Assembly: GCA_050246915.1 (NCBI GenBank)
Contig: JBFWVD010000001.1
Span: forward strand, 101,435 to 165,434
Origin: JBFWVD01 sp050246915
GTDB lineage: Bacteria; Actinomycetota; Acidimicrobiia; Acidimicrobiales; Ilumatobacteraceae
Direction: 5' to 3'
Length of the DNA stretch: 64,000 nucleotides
Part shown: positions 30,015 through 39,000 of the stretch, in pieces
Layout: each line of letters begins with the position of its first letter
Numbering within the stretch: the first letter of the stretch is position 1
Translations under genes and position numbers: made by a program
Notes under the pieces: generated by a model
Told to the model about the DNA's origin: nothing
The model's input: only the letters and a program-made list of their open reading frames with translations
The model's database searches: none

Positions 30015-31244
30015 GTGTTCCGGCTACGCAGATGGTGGGCTCAGGCCGCACCCATGGCGATGCTCGGTCCCGGGGACTCGGCCGCAGTCGATTCCGTGAA
30101 ACCACGGACGGCGCGCGACTGGGCCGTCGACGCCAGTGCGTTCGTCATCGCAGCCGCTCTCGGTGCGGTCATCTTGAGCGTGACCGCAGACGACACCGCC
30201 AACCGGATGACCTCCGGGAAGGTTGCCATCGACGCCACGCTCGGCGCTGCGTGCTGCATGTCGTTGTGGTGGCGGCGACGCTGGCCGTTCGCTGTGGCGC
30301 TGGCGTGCGTGCTGTTGGGTGCGTTCTCGACGTTCGGCACGGTCGCCGGCCTGTTCGCGCTGGCCTCGCTGGCAACGTTCCGCCACGTCCGGCCGGCTGT
30401 GGTCGTAGCCGCGCTGTTCATCCCGTCGGCCGTGGTGTGCTCGATCTGGCTCGGACGATCCGATACCTGGTCGGTGCTGCTGCCCACGACAGCTCTCGCC
30501 GCTGCTGCAATCGCGTGGGGCATGTTCGTCCGTGCCCGACGTCAGCTCCTCTCCGCCCTGCTCGAGCGGGCGCAGCGCGCCGAGGCCGAACAACTCGTCC
30601 ACGCCGAGCGCGCACGGATGGCCGAGCGGACCCGCATCGCGCGGGAGATGCACGACGTGCTCGCCCACCGCATCTCGCTCGTCGCGCTGCACGCCGGGGC
30701 GCTCGAGATCGCCCGCGATCTGCCGCCCGCCCAAGTGCGCGAGAGCGCGGCGCTGTTGCGGTTGACTGCCCACCAAGCGCTCGAGGAACTGCGGGACGTG
30801 ATCGGCGTGCTGCGCGAGGAGCCGGGACAGGAACGGCCGTCGACGGTGCCGCAACCGACGTTGACAGACATTCCACGCTTGGTGGAACAGACGCGTCGCT
30901 CCGGCGCCAAGATCGACTTCGAGATGCAGGTGGACAGTGCAGCCTCCGCGCCGGGCCCCTTGGGTCGTGACGCCTATCGCATCGTGCAAGAAGCATTGAC
31001 AAACGTCAGCAAGCATGCTCGCGGCACGCTCGCCCAGGTTCGCGTGGCGGGAGCACCGAACCGTGGTCTGCACGTCAGCGTGCGCAACCCGGCCGCACTA
31101 GGCGCCCAGGATCGGCCGACCGTGCCGGGATCTGGCACCGGACTCCTCGGTCTCCAAGAACGGGTGGCGTTGGCCAAGGGCGTGTTGGTGCACGGACCGG
31201 ACGCGTCTGGTGACTTCGTCGTCGAGGCCGACCTGCCGTGGTGA
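30015..31244 (+). CDS. NarL-type sensor histidine kinase
   Basis: The 409-residue protein has about five N-terminal membrane helices (40-170), a coiled linker, a HisKA_3 dimerisation domain with REMHDVLAHRIS (phospho-accepting His213) and a HATPase domain (AYRIVQEALTNVSKHA, then GSGTGLLGLQERV). The GTG at 30015 is preceded by a -10-like TACGCT, suggesting a leaderless mRNA. It overlaps the response regulator. It probably senses a membrane or antibiotic stress and controls the divergent ABC exporter. Confidence 0.88.
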   Translation: MFRLRRWWAQAAPMAMLGPGDSAAVDSVKPRTARDWAVDASAFVIAAALGAVILSVTADDTANRMTSGKVAIDATLGAACCMSLWWRRRWPFAVALACVLLGAFSTFGTVAGLFALASLATFRHVRPAVVVAALFIPSAVVCSIWLGRSDTWSVLLPTTALAAAAIAWGMFVRARRQLLSALLERAQRAEAEQLVHAERARMAERTRIAREMHDVLAHRISLVALHAGALEIARDLPPAQVRESAALLRLTAHQALEELRDVIGVLREEPGQERPSTVPQPTLTDIPRLVEQTRRSGAKIDFEMQVDSAASAPGPLGRDAYRIVQEALTNVSKHARGTLAQVRVAGAPNRGLHVSVRNPAALGAQDRPTVPGSGTGLLGLQERVALAKGVLVHGPDASGDFVVEADLPW

Positions 31245-31891
31245 GAACTCGGGTGCTCCTCATCGACGACGACGCGCTGGTGCGTGCGGGACTGCGGATG
31301 ATCCTGTCGTCGTCCGAGGAACTCGAGGTGGTGGGCGAGGCTGCCGACGGGGCCGACGCGGTCGCGGCCGTTCGTGCCCATCGCCCCGATGTCGTCCTCA
31401 TGGACATCCGCATGCCCGGTATGGATGGCATCGCCGCTACGTCGGCCGTCCGGCGCCTCGCCGCTCCTCCGCACGTGATCGTCCTGACCACCTTCCAAGC
31501 GGACGAGCAGGTCATGAGCGCGCTGCGGGCCGGCGCAGACGGATTCCTGTTGAAGGACACCGCACCCGCCGACATCATCAATGCGGTGCGCCTCGTGGCG
31601 GCAGGAGAAGCGATGCTCTCACCGTCTGTCACCCGCACACTGCTCTCTCATCTCGGCAACGACGAAGGAGCAGATCGCCGCCGTCTCGCTGCCGAGCGAC
31701 TGACGTTGCTCACCGACCGGGAGCGAGAGGTCGCGACTGCGGTGGCGTCCGGCGCATCCAACGCCGAGATCGCGGCATCGCTGTTCATGAGCGAGGCCAC
31801 CGTCAAGGCGCACGTGTCGCGTCTGCTCACCAAACTCGCCGTCACGAACCGAGTGCACATCGCAATCGTCGTGCACGACGCGCAATCGTGA
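31238..31891 (+). CDS. NarL/LuxR-family response regulator
   Basis: The 217-residue protein has a receiver domain (DDD at 10-12, phospho-Asp56 in VVLMDIRMPG, Lys in FLLKD) and a C-terminal LuxR-type helix-turn-helix (LTDREREVATAVASGASNAEIAASL…TVKAHVSRLLTKL). It overlaps the kinase stop and is cotranscribed with it. Confidence 0.93.
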   Translation: MVRTRVLLIDDDALVRAGLRMILSSSEELEVVGEAADGADAVAAVRAHRPDVVLMDIRMPGMDGIAATSAVRRLAAPPHVIVLTTFQADEQVMSALRAGADGFLLKDTAPADIINAVRLVAAGEAMLSPSVTRTLLSHLGNDEGADRRRLAAERLTLLTDREREVATAVASGASNAEIAASLFMSEATVKAHVSRLLTKLAVTNRVHIAIVVHDAQS

Positions 31892-31964
31892 ATCGACAGC
31901 GTGCCCGGCTTCGCTGCGTTGTCGCTTGCTGAGCGTGCGCGGGCGGTGCTGTCGTCTCAGGCGG

Positions 31965-32444
31965 TCAGTGCAGTTGCTTTCGCATGCAGATGCTGAGCGG
32001 CGCGTCGGCGTACTTCCCCCAGCACGGGCAGATCTCGAAACCTTTGCGGCTGTAGAGCGATTGCGCCGCCAGCTGACGGGTCCCGGTCTCGAGCACCATG
32101 GTCCGGACGCCGAGACGAACTGCTTCGGCCTCGAGCGCATCGAGCACACGCTCGGCCACGCGCCGGCCACGCACCTCGGGATCGGTGAACATCCGCTTCA
32201 CCTCGGCTCGGTCATCGTCGAGCCGGCGCAGTGCTCCACACCCCACGGCGCGTTCACCGAGCCAGGCGATGACGAACGTGCCATTGCCTTGGGCGACGTC
32301 ATCCTCACTCAGGTCGAAGAAGGTGGACCCCTCTTCCGGATACATCGCGCTGAGCTCGGCGTTCAAACGGCCTATCAACGCGGAAGCGTCGGGCGAGCTG
32401 AGCTCGACCCGACGCACTTCCACATTGTCAATTGTGTTTGACAC
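31965..32444 (-). CDS. GNAT-family acetyltransferase
   Basis: The 159-residue protein has the acetyl-CoA binding signature VRGRRVAERVLDALEAEA (R-G-x-x-x-A/G variant), a preceding AEVKRMFTDP strand, and SLYSRKGFEICPCWGKY at the end. The substrate is unknown. It begins 3 bp after the mdh stop and is presumably translated from the mdh transcript. Confidence 0.85.
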   Translation of the reverse strand: MSNTIDNVEVRRVELSSPDASALIGRLNAELSAMYPEEGSTFFDLSEDDVAQGNGTFVIAWLGERAVGCGALRRLDDDRAEVKRMFTDPEVRGRRVAERVLDALEAEAVRLGVRTMVLETGTRQLAAQSLYSRKGFEICPCWGKYADAPLSICMRKQLH

Positions 32445-32447
32445 GAC

Positions 32448-33434
32448 TCAGATGAGGCCGAGGTCCTTCACCGCGTCGCGCTCCTCGATGAGCTCGTTCA
32501 CCGACGCGTCGATCTTGCCGCGGCTGAACTCGTTGATGTCGAGACCCTGGACGATCTTGTACTCACCACCCGAGCAGGTGACCGGGAAGGACGAGATGAT
32601 GCCCTCGGCAACGCCGTAGGAACCATCGGACGGGATGGCCATCGACACCCAGTCGCCGGCGGCAGTGCCCTGCGTCCACGTGCGGATGTGGTCGATGGCG
32701 GCGTTGGCGGCCGAGGCGGCCGACGACAGGCCGCGGGCCTCGATGATGGCAGCGCCACGCTTGGCCACCGACGGGATGTAGGTGCCTTCGTACCAAGCAT
32801 GATCGCCGACCAGGTCGTAGGCGTTCTTGCCGTCGACCTCGGCGTGGTACAGGTCGGCGAACTGCGTCACGGAGTGGTTACCCCAGATGGTCATCTTCTT
32901 GACCGACGTCACGGGACGACCGGCACGCTCGGCCAGCTGTGCCACAGCACGGTTGTGATCGAGGCGGGTCATCGCGGTGAAGCGGGCCGGGTCGAGACCC
33001 TTGGCGTTGTTCATGGCGATGAGGGCGTTGGTGTTGGCCGGATTGCCGACCACGAGGATCTTGGCGTCCTTCTTGGCGCTGCGGCCGAGGGCCTCGCCCT
33101 GGGGCTTGAAGATGCCGCCGTTGGCGCTCAGCAGATCGCTGCGCTCCATGCCAGCCTTACGGGGCATGGCGCCCACGAGGAGGGCCACATCGGCATCACC
33201 GAAGGCGACGTTGGCGTCGTCGGTCTTGACGATGCCGGCGAGGGTCGGGAACGCGCAGTCCTCGAGCTCCATGGCGACGCCGTCGAGCGCCTTGAGGGCC
33301 GGGGTGATCTCGAGGAGCTGCAAGATGACCGGAGTGTCCGGTCCGAGCATGGCTCCAGATGCGATGCGGAACAGGAGGCTGTAGCCGATCTGACCGGCTG
33401 CACCGGTCACGGCGACACGTACGGGGGAAGTCAT
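32448..33434 (-). CDS. mdh: Malate dehydrogenase
   Basis: This 328-residue NAD-dependent enzyme converts malate to oxaloacetate. It shows the Rossmann motif VTGAAGQIGYSL, LVGAMPRKAGMERSDLL with the substrate arginines, NPANTNALI, MTRLDHNRA, and catalytic His in IWGNHSVTQ. It is of the actinobacterial/cytosolic group by length and motif spacing. Confidence 0.96.
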   Translation of the reverse strand: MTSPVRVAVTGAAGQIGYSLLFRIASGAMLGPDTPVILQLLEITPALKALDGVAMELEDCAFPTLAGIVKTDDANVAFGDADVALLVGAMPRKAGMERSDLLSANGGIFKPQGEALGRSAKKDAKILVVGNPANTNALIAMNNAKGLDPARFTAMTRLDHNRAVAQLAERAGRPVTSVKKMTIWGNHSVTQFADLYHAEVDGKNAYDLVGDHAWYEGTYIPSVAKRGAAIIEARGLSSAASAANAAIDHIRTWTQGTAAGDWVSMAIPSDGSYGVAEGIISSFPVTCSGGEYKIVQGLDINEFSRGKIDASVNELIEERDAVKDLGLI

Positions 33435-33503
33435 GAACGTGACGTTACGCCCCAGCGTGCGCGGGCTTTCAATCCCGTTCGATCACCGGTCGTCGCGTCG
33501 GCG

Positions 33504-34373
33504 TCATCGACCGAGGCGGTCGGTGAGGCCGAGGTTGGACCACAGCTCTCTCGTGGCTCCGGAACGGTTCATCGTGTAGAAGTGCAAGCCAGGCGCCCCC
33601 CGATCGAGGAGCTCGACACACAGCTCGGTGGCAGCCTCGATACCGACCTTGGCGACGGCCTCGGGCTCATCGGCGTACGGCGACAGCCGATCGGCCAACC
33701 ACTGCGGGAACGCCGCTCCCGACAGCTCGGCCATGCGCTTGACCTGACCGATGTTGGTCACCGGCATGATGCCGGGGATGATGGGTTTGGTGACGCCCAA
33801 CGCCGCGAGCTCATCGACCATGCGCACGTAGTGCTCGGCGTCGAAGAAGAACTGCGTGATGGCGAAGTCGGCACGGCGGAGCTTGTCGGCCAGATGCTTA
33901 CGATCGTCGGCCCGACTCGTCGAGCGAGGATGCAGTTCGGGGTGTGCAGCAACGCCGATGGAGAACCCGCCCGCCGCCGCCACGTGGTCCAGGAGCTCGC
34001 CGGCGTACGCGAAGTCGCTCGGGCCGACGGTGGCATCGGTGGGTGGATCGCCACCGAGGGCCAAGATGTTCTCGATGCCGGCCGCGCGGTAGCCGTCCAG
34101 GATCGCCGTGATGTCGGCCCGGGTATGCCCCACACAGGTGAGATGCGCCATCGGCGTGATCGACGTCTCCTTGCGCACCCACGTGACCACCTGATGGGTG
34201 CGGTCGCGGGTCGAACCGCCGGCACCGTAGGTGACCGACACGAAACTCGGATTGAGCGGCTCGAGCTCGGCGATGGTGCGGCCCAGCGACATCTGGGCGT
34301 GATCGGTCTTGGGCGGGAAGAACTCGACCGAGAACGTGTGCCCGGCGGCCAAGAGATCAGCGATACGGGCCAT
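33504..34373 (-). CDS. metF: 5,10-methylenetetrahydrofolate reductase
   Basis: The 289-residue FAD TIM-barrel enzyme makes 5-methyl-THF for methionine synthesis. It has SVEFFPPKTD near the start (catalytic Glu), PSFVSVTYGAGGST, NILALGGDPP and FITQFFFDAEHYV-like segments. ATG 34373 is chosen because the family N-terminus lies just after. The 34374-34507 stretch upstream is its promoter region; no riboswitch could be recognised. Confidence 0.94.
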   Translation of the reverse strand: MARIADLLAAGHTFSVEFFPPKTDHAQMSLGRTIAELEPLNPSFVSVTYGAGGSTRDRTHQVVTWVRKETSITPMAHLTCVGHTRADITAILDGYRAAGIENILALGGDPPTDATVGPSDFAYAGELLDHVAAAGGFSIGVAAHPELHPRSTSRADDRKHLADKLRRADFAITQFFFDAEHYVRMVDELAALGVTKPIIPGIMPVTNIGQVKRMAELSGAAFPQWLADRLSPYADEPEAVAKVGIEAATELCVELLDRGAPGLHFYTMNRSGATRELWSNLGLTDRLGR

Positions 34374-34507
34374 GTGCCGAGACGCTAGCGGCCGGCCGCG
34401 GGCACCGGGGCGACCGTGGCTCCGCGGCGCGGCACGTCGAGCAGCGCGAAGCCAACCCAGGCACCGCAAACTCTGGAGCCTCCGTTGCGTATACGACACC
34501 GCACACT

Positions 34508-34533
34508 CCAGTCTGGCGCCGGCGCCAGACTGG
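34508..34533. terminator. 26-bp perfect palindrome after purH
   Basis: Arms CCAGTCTGGCGCC and GGCGCCAGACTGG abut without spacer, extended by further G-C/G-T pairs. It begins three bases after the purH stop on the minus strand. A transcript hairpin here would end the purNH operon and shield metF, but there is no U-run. Confidence 0.6.
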
Positions 34534-34536
34534 GGA

Positions 34537-36039
34537 TCAGTGGCGGAAGTGGCGTTCGCCGGTGAACACCATGGCGATCCCGTGCTCGTTGGCCGCGGTG
34601 ATGACCTCCTCGTCACGCACCGATCCACCGGGTTGGATCACCACGCTGACGCCCGCACCAGCGGCCATGTCGAGCCCATCCCGGAATGGGAAGAACGCAT
34701 CGGACGCACACACGCCACCCTTGGCCCGATCCCCGGCCTTCTCCACGGCGATGCGCGCCGAGTCGAGCCGGTTCTGCTGGCCGGCACCGATGCCCACTGC
34801 AGCGCCGCCACCGGTGAGCACGATGGCGTTGGAGCTGACCGCCGCGCACACCGTCCACGCCAACTGCACCTCGGGCCACAACTCCTCGGGCACCTGCGCA
34901 TCGGTGACGGTGCGCCATCCGGAGCGATCGAGCGACACCGTGTCGCGCTGTTGCACCAGCAGGCCCCCGTCGATGGAGCGCAGATCGAGCGCCTCGGCGT
35001 GGGGCGCCGGAGCCGACAGCACGCGCAGGTTCTTCTTGCGGGCCAAGGTCTCGATGGCCTCGTCGTCCAACGACGGCGCCACCACCACTTCGGTGAACAC
35101 CGGCGACAGTGCCTCGGCCATCGCTGCGGTGACCGGACGGTTGGCCGCCACGATGCCTCCGAACGCCGAAACCGGATCGCACGCGTGAGCCCGTCGATAG
35201 GCGTCCTCGATGTCAACCCCAATTGCGACCCCGCACGGGTTGGCGTGCTTGACGATCACCACTGCCGGCTCTGCGAAGCGATGCACGAGACGCCACGCCG
35301 CCTCGGTGTCATAGAGGTTCAGATAGCTGAGCTCCTTGCCACCGTGCTGCACCGCTTCGTCCCACCAGCTCGTGGCACCGGCGAAGCGATAGCGAGCGCC
35401 GAGCTGATGTGGGTTCTCTCCATAGCGCAGCGACTGGGCCAGATCGGCCGCGAGGTGCAAGCTGCGCGGGAGTTCGGCGCCATCGCTCTCGTCGAACCAC
35501 GTGACGATGGCCGCGTCGTAGGCCGCGGTGTGCGAGAACGCCTTGCGGGCCAACTGCCGCTTGGTGCTCGCGCTCAATGCTCCACCCGATCGGATCTCGT
35601 CCACCACCGCCGGATAATCGGCCGGGTCGACCACGATGCCGACGTGCGCGTGGTTCTTGGCTGCCGCTCGCACCATCGTGGGACCGCCGACGTCGATCAG
35701 TTCTATCGACGGGTTGGACGTGAAGGGATACAGGTTCACCACCACGAGGCCGAACGGCTCGATGCCGAGGCGTTCGAGGTCGGCGACGTGGTCGGGCACA
35801 TCCAGGTCGGCCAGCAGCCCAGCGTGAACCGCGGGATGCAACGTGACGACCCGATGACCCAAGATCGCACCCGAGCCGGTGATCTCGGCCACGTCGGTCA
35901 CGGCGATCCCCGCGTCGGCGATGACCTTTGCCGTCCCGCCCGAGGAGACGAGACCCCAGCCGAGATCGCTGAGGGAGCGGGCCAGGTCGACGACACCGGT
36001 CTTGTCGAAGACCGAGAGCAGGGCACGTTTGTTGTTCAC
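34537..36039 (-). CDS. purH: Bifunctional AICAR transformylase/IMP cyclohydrolase
   Basis: This 500-residue enzyme performs the last two steps of IMP synthesis. The N-terminal MGS-like cyclohydrolase domain has LLSVFDKTGV and SSGGTAKVI. The C-terminal transformylase has RYGENPHQ and KHANPCG with the catalytic Lys-His. GTG 36039 overlaps the purN stop (GTGA), so the genes are translationally coupled. Confidence 0.95.
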   Translation of the reverse strand: MNNKRALLSVFDKTGVVDLARSLSDLGWGLVSSGGTAKVIADAGIAVTDVAEITGSGAILGHRVVTLHPAVHAGLLADLDVPDHVADLERLGIEPFGLVVVNLYPFTSNPSIELIDVGGPTMVRAAAKNHAHVGIVVDPADYPAVVDEIRSGGALSASTKRQLARKAFSHTAAYDAAIVTWFDESDGAELPRSLHLAADLAQSLRYGENPHQLGARYRFAGATSWWDEAVQHGGKELSYLNLYDTEAAWRLVHRFAEPAVVIVKHANPCGVAIGVDIEDAYRRAHACDPVSAFGGIVAANRPVTAAMAEALSPVFTEVVVAPSLDDEAIETLARKKNLRVLSAPAPHAEALDLRSIDGGLLVQQRDTVSLDRSGWRTVTDAQVPEELWPEVQLAWTVCAAVSSNAIVLTGGGAAVGIGAGQQNRLDSARIAVEKAGDRAKGGVCASDAFFPFRDGLDMAAGAGVSVVIQPGGSVRDEEVITAANEHGIAMVFTGERHFRH

Positions 36040-36578
36040 CGCAGGAACTCCTCGATGGTGGCGGGATAGAGACGACGTTCGACGGCCTTGATGCGCTCGT
36101 GCAGCGCGTCCTCGTCGTCGGTGGGAAGTACGGGGACCGCTTCTTGGGCCAGGATCGGCCCGTGGTCCACTTGCTCGGTGGCGATGTGCACGGTGCATCC
36201 GGTGACCTTCACCCCATAGGCCAAGGCATCAGGCACGGCGTGGGCACCGGGGAAGGACGGCAACAAGCTGGGATGGGTGTTGAGCACCCGATGGTGGAAG
36301 CGCACGAACATCGGGGCGCTGAGCACCGTCATGAACCCGGCCATGGCAACGGTGTCGACGCCATCGAGTGCATCGATGACCCGCTGCGTGTAGGCGGGGC
36401 GGTCGAACCCCGGGCCGATCGCACCTCTGTCAACTCGAATTGCTTTGATGCCGCGCGACTCGGCGATCTCGAGGGCCCGACAGGCCCGGTCGGTGACCAA
36501 GCGATCGACCCGGATGGACGCGTCGCAGATCGCCTCGAAGATCGTTCCGCTGCCCGAAGCCAGCACCGCCAGGACCAT
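36036..36578 (-). CDS. purN: Phosphoribosylglycinamide formyltransferase
   Basis: The 180-residue GAR transformylase has LASGSGT near its N-terminus, the catalytic Asn and substrate block LNTHPSLLPSFPG, His in CTVHI and Asp in QVDHGPILAQ. It transfers formyl from 10-formyl-THF in purine synthesis. It is first in the purN-purH operon and divergent from the membrane protein at 36677. Confidence 0.94.
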   Translation of the reverse strand: MVLAVLASGSGTIFEAICDASIRVDRLVTDRACRALEIAESRGIKAIRVDRGAIGPGFDRPAYTQRVIDALDGVDTVAMAGFMTVLSAPMFVRFHHRVLNTHPSLLPSFPGAHAVPDALAYGVKVTGCTVHIATEQVDHGPILAQEAVPVLPTDDEDALHERIKAVERRLYPATIEEFLR

Positions 36579-36676
36579 GGCTGCGACCGTAGTGGACGGT
36601 GCGCGTCGGCACCTCGGGAGCGAACTACGTTGCGCCGCAGGTGCGCGGCCTCGCGGTGCCCAAAGAGGAGGCAGAA

Positions 36677-37174
36677 ATGAAGAAACAGATCTCGGTGGCC
36701 AACCTGGTGATGCTCGCCGGTGGCGCCGTGACCTTCTTGTTCTCGTGGTTCACGTTCATCGGGTTCGGCGACTTCGGCGAGAGCGCCTGGGGTAGCGGCA
36801 ACTTCCCGTTGGCGACCATCCCGGCAATCCTGGGTCTGGCGATGATCGTGGTTGGGATCTTGGACCTCATCGGCAAGGACCTCCCGGGAGAGGTGCTGAC
36901 GTTCAACTGGAAGCAGATCAAATTCACCTGGGGTGTGGTCGCGACCACGATCATGATCGCCTTCCTCATCCTGGACAAGGGAAGCGGAAGCCTCAAGTTC
37001 GGCGGCATCATGATGCTGCTCGGCTCGATCGCCATGGCGGCCGGCGCCACGATGGGGATCTTGGGGAAGGGCACCGACCTGGTGAACATCCCCGACATCG
37101 GCAGCAACTCGCCGAAGCCCTCGGGCGGCACCCCGCCCCCGCCCCCTCCTCCGCCCCCGCCGCCCAGCGTCTGA
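36677..37174 (+). CDS. Four-helix membrane protein with polyproline tail
   Basis: The 165-residue protein starts at ATG 36677 behind a good AGAGGAGG. Four hydrophobic segments occur at about 6-28, 43-64, 82-96 and 107-126. A linker and a run of Pro near the C-terminus follow. It resembles small actinobacterial membrane proteins of unknown function; no enzymatic motif is seen. Confidence 0.75.
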   Translation: MKKQISVANLVMLAGGAVTFLFSWFTFIGFGDFGESAWGSGNFPLATIPAILGLAMIVVGILDLIGKDLPGEVLTFNWKQIKFTWGVVATTIMIAFLILDKGSGSLKFGGIMMLLGSIAMAAGATMGILGKGTDLVNIPDIGSNSPKPSGGTPPPPPPPPPPPSV

Positions 37175-37189
37175 GGTCCTGACGAGTTC

Positions 37190-37225
37190 GCTCGGGTCGG
37201 TCGGCGCGCGGCCGACCGGCTCGAG
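37190..37225. terminator. Hairpin after the polyproline membrane protein
   Basis: CGGTCGGC pairs with GCCGACCG over a GCGCG loop, with an outer GCTCG/CGAGC stem. It starts 16 bp after the stop codon. No T-run is present. Confidence 0.4.
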
Positions 37226-37323
37226 CGACGATCACCCCGCTATCCATAACACTGGGAAAAGCCAACGGTAAATGGCACCCGTTCGTCTCACGCAGCCCCC
37301 CACACACACCCGATGATGGACCC

Positions 37324-38421
37324 ATGACGACTCGCTCTTCCCGAAAGATCTCTGTTCGTCGGCTCGCCCTTCCGCTTGTGGTCGTGGCTCTGGCTATCGG
37401 CCTGTGGGCCGTGCCTTCCGGAGCCGCCCGGCCCCGGTGGAGTACCTCGGTCACCATCAGCCCCGGCGCGGCCGCTCAGGGCGAGACGGTGACCATCACG
37501 GTCAATGCCACCTCGCGTTCGAAGATCACCTCGCTCATCGAGGTCGAGCTGTTCGACGCCTCGGGAACGCAAGTGTTCCAGCAGGTCTGGAACAAGCAGG
37601 CGTTCCGCGCCGGGCGGGCCCGCACCTTCACCACCACCTGGACCGTCCCGACGTCGGTGGCACCTGGTCAGCTCAGTGCCGTGGTCGGGGTGTTCTCCAC
37701 CAACTGGAAGACGTTGCGGCAATGGAACGACACCGGCGTCACGTTGGACGTGGCCGCCGGATCAGCGCCGGGGGCAACCGCTCCGGGACCGGCGCCATCG
37801 GGCACGCACTTCACGACGTTGCCGGTCGGCGCCGCACTCCCGTCCGAAGCGGCATGCGCGTCTGCTGTGCGCAAGACGCCGGAGGCCCGGCCGCAGAACG
37901 CAACCTTCAACGTCACCAGAGGCACGTCACCTGCTGACGGCTACCCCCGGGTCACCGGCAACTTCACCGGCACCACCGATGAGATCATCCAGTGGGCCTC
38001 GTGCAAATGGGGCTTCGACGAGGACATCGCCCGCGCCCAGATCGCCGTGGAGAGCTGGTGGGACATGCGCACGGTGGGCGATCAGGCCAGTGGACGGCCC
38101 TCGTTCGGGCTCGGGCAGATCCGGGCCTACTACCACCCGGACGCGTTCGAGGACGACAACGCCAAGCGGTCCAGCGCGTACAACGTGGACTACATGATGC
38201 AGCTGTGGCGCAGCTGCTACGACGGCAAGGCCAATGGCGTCGACAACGGCTACAGCGGCTGGCTGCGTGGTTACACGCCCGGCGACTTCTGGGGCTGCAT
38301 CGGCAACTACATGAGCGGCAGTTGGCATGACGCCGCTGGCGAGGCCTACGTGCTCAAGGTCCAAGACGCGCTGGCCAGTCGGGTGTGGACCACGCCGAAC
38401 TTCCTCTCCGCCACCAGCTGA
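37324..38421 (+). CDS. Secreted transglycosylase-like cell-wall protein
   Basis: The 365-residue protein has a basic N-terminus and hydrophobic signal segment (about 15-35). An immunoglobulin-like beta sandwich (about 40-145, SVTISPGAAAQGETVTITV) and a Pro/Ala/Gly linker follow. The C-terminal domain contains AQIAVESWWDMRTVGDQ…PSFGLGQIR. The ES-x-W…SFGLxQI pattern is that of lysozyme-like/SLT folds, with Glu243 the likely catalytic acid. Several Cys suggest disulfides. It would act on peptidoglycan outside the membrane; substrate cleavage is inferred. Confidence 0.75.
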   Translation: MTTRSSRKISVRRLALPLVVVALAIGLWAVPSGAARPRWSTSVTISPGAAAQGETVTITVNATSRSKITSLIEVELFDASGTQVFQQVWNKQAFRAGRARTFTTTWTVPTSVAPGQLSAVVGVFSTNWKTLRQWNDTGVTLDVAAGSAPGATAPGPAPSGTHFTTLPVGAALPSEAACASAVRKTPEARPQNATFNVTRGTSPADGYPRVTGNFTGTTDEIIQWASCKWGFDEDIARAQIAVESWWDMRTVGDQASGRPSFGLGQIRAYYHPDAFEDDNAKRSSAYNVDYMMQLWRSCYDGKANGVDNGYSGWLRGYTPGDFWGCIGNYMSGSWHDAAGEAYVLKVQDALASRVWTTPNFLSATS

Positions 38422-38457
38422 TCGCACACGCCCCCTCACACACATCACGTGCGTCAC

Positions 38458-38500
38458 GGCGAGGGCCCAGGGGTTCGCTCCCGGGCCCTCGCCCCGTTTT
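38458..38500 (+). terminator. Terminator after the transglycosylase-like gene
   Basis: GGCGAGGGCCC pairs with GGGCCCTCGCC across a short G/C-rich bulged loop and is followed by CCGTTTT, a short T-run. Confidence 0.8.
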
Positions 38501-38540
38501 CACCGCAAGGCTCCAATTTCCGAGAGATTTCCCGATCTCG

Positions 38541-38570
38541 TGTCGAATTCGACGGACTCCGTTCGTAGCA
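38541..38570 (+). promoter_or_regulatory. Possible ECF-type promoter with GTCGAATTCGAC palindrome
   Basis: TGTCGA at 38541-38546 sits within a perfect 12-bp palindrome (38542-38553), about 16 bp before TCGTAG. Autoregulating ECF sigma factors of the DGPF-linked group recognise a TGTCGA-type -35, so this may be the promoter used by the sigma factor at 38997. This is inferred from memory of the family. Confidence 0.35.
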
Positions 38571-38640
38571 GTGGGCAGAGTGAGTGCAACCGCCGAGCGG
38601 CCATGCTCGCCCCCATCCCAACGATCATCAGGAGAGCCCG

Positions 38641-39000
38641 ATGCCCAAGTACCTGCTGTCCGTCCACTACGTCGATGGAGTCGGCGCCAGCGAATTGGCG
38701 GAACCCGTCGACATGAACGCCGTGTACGAACAGGTCGCCGACTTCAATCAGCGCATGCAGGATTCCGGAGCCTGGGTGTTCGGTGGCGGCCTGATGACCC
38801 CCGACACCGCAACAGTGGTGCGCACCGATTCGGGCCAACGCGTCGTCACCGACGGCCCGTTCTCCGAGGCCAAGGAGCAGATCGGCGGGTTCTGGATCCT
38901 CGAGGCACCGGACCTGGACGCGGCCCTCGACCTGGCCGACCAGGCGTCGCGCGCCTGCCTCGGACCGGTTGAGATCCGCCCGTTCCAGCCCGAGGAATGA
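38641..39000 (+). CDS. YciI/DGPF-domain protein, partner of the ECF sigma factor
   Basis: The 119-residue ferredoxin-like protein has the DGPF signature at 71-74 in VVTDGPFSEAKEQIGGF and begins MPKYLLSVHY. In ECF42-type loci one or more DGPF proteins are cotranscribed with the sigma factor. Its stop overlaps the sigma ATG (ATGA). No anti-sigma factor is adjacent. Its biochemical role is unknown. Confidence 0.9.
   Translation: MPKYLLSVHYVDGVGASELAEPVDMNAVYEQVADFNQRMQDSGAWVFGGGLMTPDTATVVRTDSGQRVVTDGPFSEAKEQIGGFWILEAPDLDAALDLADQASRACLGPVEIRPFQPEE

Noticed and set aside
34374..34507. SAM or cobalamin riboswitch before metF
   Set aside because: No conserved core or stems recognised in this 134-bp region.
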